DNA of 64,000 bases from NCBI GenBank assembly GCA_002409995.1, contig DHOR01000044.1:1-64000 (forward strand), given 5' to 3'. The notes under the pieces were generated by a model, which was not told where the DNA came from, did no database searches, and worked only from the letters and a program-made list of their open reading frames with translations. Source of the DNA: Hungatella sp. UBA5385 (lineage in GTDB: Bacteria; Bacillota; Clostridia; Lachnospirales; Lachnospiraceae). This document shows positions 33,106 to 40,670 of the stretch, one piece after another; position 1 is the first letter of the stretch; the number at the start of each line of letters is the position of its first letter. The position numbers and the translations under genes were made by a program.

Positions 33106-33870
33106 CTAAAACTCCAATCCACACTCCAAAGCCAATGCCAGATACTTTTCAGCGTCACTCAATCCATAGTCCGTCAAATCTCTTGGCTGCCATTCCTCAT
33201 GATCAAGATTATCTGCGCCATAAAAAAACTGAATAAACGGAACATTCCTGTACTTTGCAGCAGCAAGTAAAGCAGAATACTCCATATCAACAGCAATACA
33301 GCCGTCCTTTTTACGCTCATTGATCATATCCAATGTTTCCCGGTAAATTGCGTCACTGGTCCAAATCTTCCCGGTGGTATAAGAATATCCACACTTATCC
33401 AGACACTTTTTCAAAAGCTTTGTTAATTCAATGTCCGGAGTGATTTCATCGCTGGGAGCTATATAATGATAACTTGTGCCCTCATCTCTTATGGCAGCAG
33501 TGGGAACAATTAAATTATCCCGGACTAAGTTATCGTCTAATACACCGCAAGAACCAAAAAAGACAAATTTTTTTGCCCCCATAGCGATCACCTCTTCAAA
33601 GCAGCTGACACAAGCAGGTGCGCCAACCAGAGATAAGTAAAAAGCAATTTCCTTTCCGCCATATTTAATATTGTATACCGGGTTCTCTCCATTCGCCGTA
33701 AGTAAAGAAGCAATTACTTCAACATGATCAAAAGCAGCAAATTTGTCTATGATTTGTTTTGAAAATGTAGATACACAAACTTCCGGAAAATTTTCAATTG
33801 GCTTTATAACATCAGTTGGATTAAAAAGAGCTTTTCCGGTTATAGATTCCTTATAAAAAATTGTTTTCAT
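33106..33870 (-). CDS. nucleoside phosphorylase (PNP/UDP family)
   Basis: The 254-residue protein has PNP_UDP family blocks: VIASLLTANGENPVYNIKYGGKEIAFYLSLVGAPACVSCFEEVIAMGAKKFVFFGSCGVLDDNL (phosphate and ribose site), a middle GTSYHYIAPSDEI, and WTSDAIYRET...GCIAVDMEYSALLAAAK with the conserved D-M-E-Y/x motif that binds ribose. It cleaves a purine or pyrimidine nucleoside, closest in pattern to uridine-type phosphorylases. It lies 6 nt after a TetR gene whose last codons contain its GAGGGGG ribosome-binding site, so the TetR controls it. Confidence 0.88.
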   Translation of the reverse strand: MKTIFYKESITGKALFNPTDVIKPIENFPEVCVSTFSKQIIDKFAAFDHVEVIASLLTANGENPVYNIKYGGKEIAFYLSLVGAPACVSCFEEVIAMGAKKFVFFGSCGVLDDNLVRDNLIVPTAAIRDEGTSYHYIAPSDEITPDIELTKLLKKCLDKCGYSYTTGKIWTSDAIYRETLDMINERKKDGCIAVDMEYSALLAAAKYRNVPFIQFFYGADNLDHEEWQPRDLTDYGLSDAEKYLALALECGLEF

Positions 33871-33876
33871 TATATT

Positions 33877-34470
33877 TTATACCCCCTCATTATCTGATAA
33901 TAATAAAAGTTTAATCTGACCAATCATTCTCTTTGGTATGTTTCTATCAATATCCATAAGCTTGCTGTACATTCTTACACCTTGATAAGAAAAAACAATC
34001 AGGTCAAATACTGCCTCCGGATCTATCGCATTAAATTCTTTCGTTTCTATGCCATATTCAATCAGCTCTATCCACATGTTTTTTGAAGAGATATATTGCT
34101 GCGTAATAGAATTCTCACTCTTAGACATATTAGGATTACTAAAAAACTCATAGATAGAAAGACTTAAAGAAGAATCGCCATCAACCATTTCCCTTTCATA
34201 TCTTGTTAAAACATCATGCAGAATTTCCGCTGCTGGTACACCCTTTTCTATTTTACTCTCAAATTCATTCTTTTGATTTTTTAAAAGAAAATCCACAATC
34301 TCTAAAAATATCTGCTCCGTGCTGCCATAATGACGATACAGCCCTCCCCGGCTCAGTCCGGTATGATCGCATATATCTTTCATGGTAACATCTTTATATC
34401 CTTTTTCTGCAAAAAGCTTATAAGATTCTGAGCAGATAAGATGTTTTGTTTTTTCACCTTTGGTTCCCAT
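33877..34470 (-). CDS. TetR-family repressor
   Basis: The 197-residue protein has an N-terminal TetR helix-turn-helix (KHLICSESYKLFAEKGYKDVTMKDICDHTGLSRGGLYRHYGSTEQIF) and a helical ligand domain. GGGAGG is 5 nt before the chosen ATG; a GTG two codons upstream overlaps the same site. A perfect palindrome sits inside its own promoter, so it is autoregulated and also controls the nucleoside phosphorylase that follows. Ligand probably a nucleoside or base (inference). Confidence 0.9.
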   Translation of the reverse strand: MGTKGEKTKHLICSESYKLFAEKGYKDVTMKDICDHTGLSRGGLYRHYGSTEQIFLEIVDFLLKNQKNEFESKIEKGVPAAEILHDVLTRYEREMVDGDSSLSLSIYEFFSNPNMSKSENSITQQYISSKNMWIELIEYGIETKEFNAIDPEAVFDLIVFSYQGVRMYSKLMDIDRNIPKRMIGQIKLLLLSDNEGV

Positions 34471-34509
34471 TTGCACCTCCCAAATTGCGACTGTTGTGTC
34501 TCTTCTCTA

Positions 34510-34538
34510 ATTATGCGACATCATTGTCGCAATGTCAA
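34510..34538 (-). promoter_or_regulatory. TetR promoter with operator between -35 and -10
   Basis: On the minus strand TTGACA and CATAAT are 17 nt apart. The spacer and flanks contain the palindrome TGCGACA-tcat-TGTCGCA (plus strand 34514-34531), 18 nt of perfect dyad, overlapping both elements. A half-copy, TTGCGAC, occurs at 34484-34490 near the transcript start. This is a textbook position for self-repression. Confidence 0.8.
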
Positions 34539-34542
34539 GCAC

Positions 34543-34649
34543 AGAGCATGTTAAAATTGAATGTTCAGATGTTACAATTTGAACTAGGAGCAGCAGCTGG
34601 AAAAGTTAGTCAGGATATGATTTTAAAATGGACTACAGGCAGATTATAA
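34543..34649 (+). pseudogene. decayed 3' end of a second doc gene
   Basis: The last 26 codons translate as LQFELGAAAGKVSQDMILKWTTGRL, closely similar to the end of the intact Doc (VQLGLGAAAGKISQEMILNWITDRLN). Just upstream, DNA similarity continues (GTTAAAATTGAATGTTCAGA against GTGGAAATTGAATATACAGA) but in a shifted frame. No Fic motif or start remains. It is the fossil of another Phd/Doc module, with the same sequence family 30 kb away. Confidence 0.78.
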
Positions 34650-34755
34650 TTATAGTATTTACCTTCTGTAAATTTTCTTTACATTACCAGGCAAAGAAAG
34701 TATAATTTGAGTTATAGTTTCCATGCCAAAATATTTGCCGAATTTTCGTATATGA

Positions 34756-34977
34756 GCTCATAAGCCAACCGGTAATAAGGCATATATCATGAATATGTAT
34801 ACAGATCCAAATTACAGAAAAAAAGGAATTGCATACAGAACATTAGATTAGCTTGTTGCAGCTGCCAAAGAAAAGGGTATAACTAACATTTCCCTTGATG
34901 CGAGTGATATAGGCCGTCCTCTGTATGAGAATTATAGATTTATTAAAATGAATGATGAGATGAAATTACCAGAATAA
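34756..34977 (+). pseudogene. GNAT acetyltransferase remnant
   Basis: The translation reads YIMNMYTDPNYRKKGIAYRTLD-stop-LVAAAKEKGITNISLDASDIGRPLYENYRFIKMNDEMKLPE. This is the acetyl-CoA-binding core of GNAT enzymes (R-K-K-G-I-A instead of R-x-x-G-x-G/A) and the D-A-S-x-x-G-R-P-L-Y-E-x-x-x-F end. A TAG stop interrupts it, and the N-terminal half is missing behind an in-frame stop, so it cannot encode an enzyme. Confidence 0.75.
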
Positions 34978-35031
34978 CAAAATCAGACTTATTGATAAAG
35001 TGGCTGTAATAAAGTCGTGGAAAGGAAACAA

Positions 35032-37668
35032 ATGAAAACTCAAAAAATAGAAACAGTGAATATTATTATAAACGAAAAGAGCTTCACTCTGGACAGCAGT
35101 ACTAAGTCAGAGTCAGAAGCTGCATTGGCGTGGCTGCAGGAAGCGAAACTGGATAAATACCGTGCAGTATATGAACTGGGCTTTAAGGATCGGGAACCAT
35201 GGTTTTCTGTATCCCTTACTTTTTTGTATGATCTAGCCTTTGAGTTTATTAATTCATTGACCAGAAAGCCTGACTTAGAGATACTGAGAGAGCACATGGA
35301 ATTGACACCTACAGATGAGGAATGTGCCCTTTATATTGACAGGATGCCATTTATGTCAGGAATGGAATTTGTTACTCCTGAGTGGATCTGTAATTTCTGG
35401 AAACAGTTAAATACTATTTTTGTTGACGATTTAAAGAATTTTGAAGGTTCCGTACAAGCCTATCTTACACTGCATAATGATAAGATCAAGATCGCAGGCA
35501 GAGTATTTTTTCATTTGGTGGAAAACAAGTCTGATGATGCTTATCCTTTTGCATTTATGGCAACCTATTCTGTTGTGGACGATAACAATAAATCCAGACA
35601 TATTTCACTAAAATACGCTCTGACTGAATATAAAGAAGATGCCAATAAGCTTCTTATGCTGCTTTCTACAGTAACAGAGGCTTCTGCAAAGAGCACCTTT
35701 ATCTCCGGTCTTATGGAAACAGGTGAATTATTCCTTCCTATCCGGCTTACTGCAAAAGAAGCATATCTGTTTCTCACTGAAATACCCATCTATGAGCAGG
35801 CAGGAATTCTTTGCAGAGTGCCCAACTGGTGGGCAAGAAAATATAATCAAATCAGTATTTCATTAAATATAGGAGAGAAAAAGCCATCACTGGTAGGAGA
35901 AGAAGCCCTGCTTAACTTCTCGCCTCAACTGGCTTTGGGCGGAGATACACTGACAATCTCAGAGGCAAGAGAGCTTTTAAAACAAGAAGAGGGACTTGCT
36001 TTCCTTAAGGGAAAATGGGTAGAAATTAACCATGCCAAGCTGGAACAGCTGTTAAACATCTATGAGCAGGCTGAGATTGCCGCCACTCAAGGTGGTTTAA
36101 CTCTCATAGAAGCCATGCAGATGGAATTAAATATAAAAAATCACAAGGCCTTGCCGCTTATGGAAGAGGTACATGTGAAAAACGGTGAATGGATGAAGGA
36201 ACTCCAACACCGCCTGAAAAATCCTAAAGTATTAGATAGAAAGCCGCTTCCTCACAACTTTTATGCCAACCTGCGCCCTTACCAGCAGGACGGATATAAT
36301 TGGCTTACCTATATGAAAACCCTGGGATTTGGTGCATGCCTTGCAGATGATATGGGATTAGGTAAAACCATTCAGGTCATTGCACTGCTGGAGTCTATGT
36401 ATGAGGAAACAAAGGCTTCCGTACTGCTGGTAGTTCCCGCATCACTTTTGGGCAACTGGAAAAAAGAACTGGAGAAATTTGCACCTCTTCTGCCTTTCCA
36501 GATTCTTCATGGTATGGATGAGGAAAAGGTAAAAGAAGCCATGAAAGAAGGTTTCCTCTTTATCACCACCTATGGAATGATTTCCAGATTTGAGGCAATC
36601 AATAAAAAACACTGGAATATGGTTATTTTAGATGAAGCACAGGCCATTAAAAATCCGGGAACCAAGCAGACAAAGGCCATTAAACAGCTGAAAACAAGTT
36701 CAAAAATAGCCCTGACAGGTACACCAATTGAAAACCGTCTATCTGATTTATGGTCACTTTTCGACTTCCTAAATCCTGGACTTTTGGGAAATGCCAAAGA
36801 ATTTACTACCTTTTCTAAGAGCTTAACAGACGATGCTCAGGGTTATGCAAGATTAAAATCAATGATTCAGCCATTTTTGCTTCGAAGATTAAAAACAGAT
36901 AAAACCATAATCTCAGACCTGCCGGATAAAATTGAAAAGAAAGAATACACCTTCATGACCAAGAAGCAGACAGCTCTTTATCTTAAATTAGTTGAGGATT
37001 TAAAGACCGCTCTTGCCCAGTCAGAAGGCATACAGAAAAAAGGTCTGGTATTGTCTTCCATTATGAAATTCAAGCAGATATGCAATCACCCGGATCAGTA
37101 TCTGGGGCAAAATCAGTTTAAGGACACCTACAGTGGTAAATTCGAACGTTTAAAGGAAATATGTGAGACAATTTATGAGAAAAGAGAACGGGTTTTAATT
37201 TTTACTCAGTTCAGAGAGATGGCAGAACCCATTGCCAACTATTTGGAAACTGTTTTTCATCAAAAGGGGCTGGTACTCCACGGTGGAACCGCTGTTTCAA
37301 AGCGGCAGGAAATGGTAGATGAATTTAATGGAGATAATTATATTCCTTTTATGGTTCTATCTGTAAAAGCCGGTGGTGTAGGACTTAATTTAACCTCTGC
37401 CAATCATGTAATTCATTTTGACAGATGGTGGAATCCGGCAGTGGAAAACCAGGCCACAGACCGTGCCTTCAGAATAGGTCAAAAGAAAAATGTAGTTGTT
37501 TATAAGTTCATTACCCAAGGAACCATTGAAGAGAAAATCGATCTTATGATTGAAGAAAAGCAGGAGCTGGCAGGAAATTTAGTTGCTTCCTCCGGCGAGA
37601 AATGGATTACAGATCTAAGCGATGATGAGCTGATCGATCTGCTTCGTCTGGAAGGAGGTAAAGCATAA
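35032..37668 (+). CDS. SNF2-family DNA translocase
   Basis: The 878-residue protein has an N-terminal bacterial SNF2-associated region to about residue 400, then the two helicase lobes: NLRPYQQDGYNWLTYMKTLGFGACLADDMGLGKTIQ (Q motif and Walker A), ILDEAQAIKN (DExQ box), LTGTPIENRLSDLWSLFDFLNPGLLG, ILFTQF-like VLIFTQFREM, LSVKAGGVGLNLTSANHVIHFDRWWNPAVENQATDRAFRIGQ (motif V-VI). It should move along DNA or remodel protein-DNA complexes using ATP. GGAAAGGAAACA is before this ATG. The SWIM-domain gene follows after 1 nt, a known bacterial pairing of unclear role. Confidence 0.95.
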   Translation: MKTQKIETVNIIINEKSFTLDSSTKSESEAALAWLQEAKLDKYRAVYELGFKDREPWFSVSLTFLYDLAFEFINSLTRKPDLEILREHMELTPTDEECALYIDRMPFMSGMEFVTPEWICNFWKQLNTIFVDDLKNFEGSVQAYLTLHNDKIKIAGRVFFHLVENKSDDAYPFAFMATYSVVDDNNKSRHISLKYALTEYKEDANKLLMLLSTVTEASAKSTFISGLMETGELFLPIRLTAKEAYLFLTEIPIYEQAGILCRVPNWWARKYNQISISLNIGEKKPSLVGEEALLNFSPQLALGGDTLTISEARELLKQEEGLAFLKGKWVEINHAKLEQLLNIYEQAEIAATQGGLTLIEAMQMELNIKNHKALPLMEEVHVKNGEWMKELQHRLKNPKVLDRKPLPHNFYANLRPYQQDGYNWLTYMKTLGFGACLADDMGLGKTIQVIALLESMYEETKASVLLVVPASLLGNWKKELEKFAPLLPFQILHGMDEEKVKEAMKEGFLFITTYGMISRFEAINKKHWNMVILDEAQAIKNPGTKQTKAIKQLKTSSKIALTGTPIENRLSDLWSLFDFLNPGLLGNAKEFTTFSKSLTDDAQGYARLKSMIQPFLLRRLKTDKTIISDLPDKIEKKEYTFMTKKQTALYLKLVEDLKTALAQSEGIQKKGLVLSSIMKFKQICNHPDQYLGQNQFKDTYSGKFERLKEICETIYEKRERVLIFTQFREMAEPIANYLETVFHQKGLVLHGGTAVSKRQEMVDEFNGDNYIPFMVLSVKAGGVGLNLTSANHVIHFDRWWNPAVENQATDRAFRIGQKKNVVVYKFITQGTIEEKIDLMIEEKQELAGNLVASSGEKWITDLSDDELIDLLRLEGGKA

Positions 37669-37669
37669 T

Positions 37670-38377
37670 ATGTACGGATATTTCAGTTATGAATCAGTAG
37701 CAGATAAAAAAGCAAAAGCATTAAAAATCCTAAATAAGTTAAAAAAGAAAAATCCAAACATTTCACCTGTGGTAATCCAGGGAAAGCTTGCCTCCTCCTG
37801 GTGGGGGAAAGCGTGGATAAATAATCTGGAGCGTTATGCAGATTATGCCAATCGAATTGGCAGAGGAAGAAGTTATGTCAAAAATGGCATGGTACTGGAT
37901 CTACAGATAGTAAGAGGTCAAATATCCGCTTTGGTCTGTGGAAGTACCATGAAACCCTATGAGATTGAGATTAAAATCGACCCTCTGTCTAAAAAGAATA
38001 TGGAGGAACTGACAAAGCTGTGCAGCAACCGCATTGATACCATGGAAGCTCTGGTTGCAGGTAAGTTCACCAAAGAGCTGGAAACGCTGTTATTTGCAAA
38101 AGAAACCGGACTATTTCCATCTCCAAATGAGATACATTTTTCCTGCAGCTGCCCTGACTGGGCTTATATGTGTAAACATGTGGCAGCTGTATTATATGGT
38201 GTAGGTGCGCGTTTAGATGCCGACCCACTCCTGTTTTTTACCCTGCGAGATATTGATTCTGAACAGTTCATCAAAAAATCCGTAGAGAAGAAAACAGAGC
38301 TTATGCTTAAAAATGCCGGTAAAAAGAGCAGCAGAAGTATTGATGAAAAGGATATAAACGGTATATTTGGAATATAG
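37670..38377 (+). CDS. SWIM zinc-finger protein, partner of the SNF2 gene
   Basis: The 235-residue protein has the SWIM zinc finger C-x-C-x6-C-x-H (FSCSCPDWAYMCKHVAAVLYGVG, about residues 158-180) and an N-terminal SSWWGKAWINNLERYADYANRIGRGRSYVKNGMVLDLQI segment typical of bacterial SNF2-linked SWIM proteins. It should bind DNA or its helicase partner. GGAGG sits at the end of the helicase gene, 11 nt before the ATG. Confidence 0.93.
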   Translation: MYGYFSYESVADKKAKALKILNKLKKKNPNISPVVIQGKLASSWWGKAWINNLERYADYANRIGRGRSYVKNGMVLDLQIVRGQISALVCGSTMKPYEIEIKIDPLSKKNMEELTKLCSNRIDTMEALVAGKFTKELETLLFAKETGLFPSPNEIHFSCSCPDWAYMCKHVAAVLYGVGARLDADPLLFFTLRDIDSEQFIKKSVEKKTELMLKNAGKKSSRSIDEKDINGIFGI

Positions 38378-38437
38378 GTTAGAATGTGGTTCTGCTTATG
38401 ATGTTTTATACATACAATCCTGTCAAATGATTTAAAT

Positions 38438-38475
38438 CAGCTATACCGTAGATTTTAGAATCTGCGGCATAGCTG
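38438..38475. terminator. hairpin between SWIM and PadR genes
   Basis: CAGCTATaCCGtAGATT pairs with AATCTgCGGcATAGCTG around TTAG; two mismatches. No long T-run follows, so termination is less certain than a stable stem. Confidence 0.45.
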
Positions 38476-38545
38476 TAATGGAAACTATTCTCAATCCACT
38501 GTCACTGATTTCATCTCACCCAGGTGCTCATTGCTTATCATTACT

Positions 38546-39100
38546 TTACTTCTCATTCTGGTAATCAATTTTGCCAATCAATTCTTTTTCCAAGGAAGTA
38601 ATCCAATTTTCTATAGCTTCAGCCAAAATAAGCTGCTGCTGCAAAACTGACATTCCCGTTTCGGGTATGTCTGGAATATTTTCTTTCATATTTATATTTT
38701 CTGCCAAATAATCCTTTAGCGTTTTGACACCACTTTTAATATTACTTAGGCATAGTTCTTGATTTTCTGGCGAGAGACTAAGTAAATTTACGATTACAGC
38801 ATTAAAATCCAGAAAAAAACGAACGGGCATTGCAGAAATTTTCAATGCAAGCTTTTCAAACTCTATTTCTCCTGCACTTGTTAATGAGTAGATAACTTTT
38901 TCCGGCATATTACCCTCTTTCACAGTTGTCCCTTTGATATAACCTTTTCCCTCTAACTGAATGACTTTTTTATAGATTGAGGGCGTACTGATTTTTACCC
39001 ACTTAGAAATATTGCGATACTCCACCAATTTCTGAATGTCATAGGCGCTTAAAGGTTCTTTTTTCAAAATACCAAGTACAATCAAATCTATGGTTGCCAT
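38546..39100 (-). CDS. PadR-family repressor
   Basis: The 184-residue protein has a PadR winged helix (LIVLGILKKEPLSAYDIQKLVEYRNISKWVKISTPSIYKKVIQLEGKGYIKGT) and a C-terminal coiled dimerisation region typical of the longer PadR subclass. AGGAGG precedes the ATG. It is divergent from a MATE gene; two 17-bp palindromes in between mark its probable binding sites. PadR repressors of exporters release DNA on binding the exported drug. Confidence 0.92.
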   Translation of the reverse strand: MATIDLIVLGILKKEPLSAYDIQKLVEYRNISKWVKISTPSIYKKVIQLEGKGYIKGTTVKEGNMPEKVIYSLTSAGEIEFEKLALKISAMPVRFFLDFNAVIVNLLSLSPENQELCLSNIKSGVKTLKDYLAENINMKENIPDIPETGMSVLQQQLILAEAIENWITSLEKELIGKIDYQNEK

Positions 39101-39120
39101 ATTTTCCTCCTATTCATCTC

Positions 39121-39206
39121 TTGACAAGTACTATAAATTATAGTAGTATAATTTTTATCACCAAATTACTATAATTTATAGTACTATACTTTACACTCTA
39201 TGTCAA
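39121..39206. promoter_or_regulatory. divergent promoters with two palindromic operators, PadR gene / MATE gene
   Basis: Two near-identical 17-bp palindromes, TACTATAAATTATAGTA (39129-39145) and TACTATAATTTATAGTA (39167-39183), have centres 38 bp apart. A plus-strand promoter, TTGACA at 39121-39126 with TAGTAT 17 nt later, holds the first palindrome in its spacer. A minus-strand promoter, TTGACA at 39206-39201 with TACTAT 17 nt later, has its -10 inside the second. One repressor bound to both sites would close both promoters. Confidence 0.82.
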
Positions 39207-39222
39207 GTGAAAGGAGACTTAC

Positions 39223-40632
39223 ATGAAAGAACGTAACGGAAAAATGGAATTACTGGGGAGCATACCAATACCAAAGGCTTTATTGTCATTGGGACTTCCG
39301 ACTATGATTGGAATGTTGATAAATGCATTATACAATCTGGTAGATACTTACTATGTTGGTGGTTTGGGAACAGACCAAATGGCGGCGGTCACGGTGGCTT
39401 TTCCCCTTGGACAAATTGTAGTAGGTTTGGGACTATTATTTGGAAATGGCGCTGCCGCCTATCTTTCCAGGTTACTTGGGCGCGGAGATAAAGAAACCGC
39501 AAACAAAGTAGCTAGTACAGCTTTATACAGCAGTGTTTTGATTGGTGGGATTATGATTGTCTTCTCTGTAATTTTCCTGGAACCAATTTTAAAACAGATT
39601 GGTGCAATTGAAAGCATTATGCCGTATGCAATCTCATATACCACTATTTACATCACATTCTCAATTTTCAATATATTCAATGTTGCCATGAATAATATCG
39701 TGTCCAGTGAGGGCGCAGCCAAGACAGCCATGTGCGCGTTATTGTCCGGTGCATTACTGAACGTAATACTAGACCCCATTTTCATCTATAATCTTAATCT
39801 TGGAGTAGCTGGAGCAGCCATCGCCACTGCCATTTCACAAATCGTCTCCACTTTGGTCTATTTGTGTTATATCCTCCGAAAAAAGAGTGTATTTAGTTTT
39901 AGTATCAAGCATTGTTGTTTTTCCAAAGAGATTATGTCAGAGATTTTGAAAATAGGAGTTCCCACGTTAGTATTCCAATTATTAACCAGTCTTTCTATTA
40001 GCATGATTAATAATGCTGCAAAAGAATACGGAGGTTCAGTACTTGCCGCAATGGGTCCACTGACAAAAATCATGTCTATGGGCAGCCTCATTGTATTTGG
40101 ATTTTTAAAAGGCTTTCAGCCAATCGCAGGGTTTAGCTATGGAGCAAAAAAGTTTAACCGCTTAAACGAAGCAATCATAACTTCAATTCTTTGGTCAACA
40201 ATATTTTGTACGATTTTCGGTTTGATAGCCGCCATATTTTCCACCCAAATCATGACACTATTTACAAAAGACGATATGGAAATGATCCGTGTCGGTTCAA
40301 TCGCACTCCGGGCAAGTGGTATTTCGTTCATGCTATTTGGTATCTACACGGTATATTCATTCCTGTTCCTTGTGCTGGGAAAAGCAAAAGAGGGTTGTTT
40401 TCTAGGTGCATGCAGGCAAGGAATTTGCTTTGTACCTGCTATTTTGATTCTCCCTTCTTTTTTGGGATTAAACGGTATTTTGTACGCTCAACCGATTGCA
40501 GATTTTCTTTCTGCTGTTATCACTGCTTTTATGGCTGTTCATATTCACAGGGTATTATCTATTGAAAAAACCCATGTTCTTTCTGCGGAGATTGATAGTA
40601 TTGTTTATAATAGTGGGGGAGATACTAATTGA
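39223..40632 (+). CDS. MATE-family exporter (copy 2), PadR-controlled
   Basis: The 469-residue protein has about twelve membrane segments and MATE motifs: PKALLSLGLPTMIGMLINALYNLVDTYYVGGLG, SSEGAAKTAMCALLSGALLNVILDPIF, and GFLKGFQPIAGFSYGAKKFNRLNEA in the second half. AAAGGAG precedes the ATG. It is under the PadR operator pair and is a good candidate for an inducible drug exporter. The YyaL-type gene follows after 38 nt and may be co-transcribed. Confidence 0.94.
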   Translation: MKERNGKMELLGSIPIPKALLSLGLPTMIGMLINALYNLVDTYYVGGLGTDQMAAVTVAFPLGQIVVGLGLLFGNGAAAYLSRLLGRGDKETANKVASTALYSSVLIGGIMIVFSVIFLEPILKQIGAIESIMPYAISYTTIYITFSIFNIFNVAMNNIVSSEGAAKTAMCALLSGALLNVILDPIFIYNLNLGVAGAAIATAISQIVSTLVYLCYILRKKSVFSFSIKHCCFSKEIMSEILKIGVPTLVFQLLTSLSISMINNAAKEYGGSVLAAMGPLTKIMSMGSLIVFGFLKGFQPIAGFSYGAKKFNRLNEAIITSILWSTIFCTIFGLIAAIFSTQIMTLFTKDDMEMIRVGSIALRASGISFMLFGIYTVYSFLFLVLGKAKEGCFLGACRQGICFVPAILILPSFLGLNGILYAQPIADFLSAVITAFMAVHIHRVLSIEKTHVLSAEIDSIVYNSGGDTN

Positions 40633-40670
40633 TGTTATAATAAACTTTAAATAAAAGGAGGAGGTTCCCC

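Noticed and set aside
40191..40565. A 124-codon open frame inside the second MATE gene.
   Set aside because: Alternative frame of a well-conserved membrane protein; composition (Cys, Arg, Phe, His) is typical of a shadow frame.
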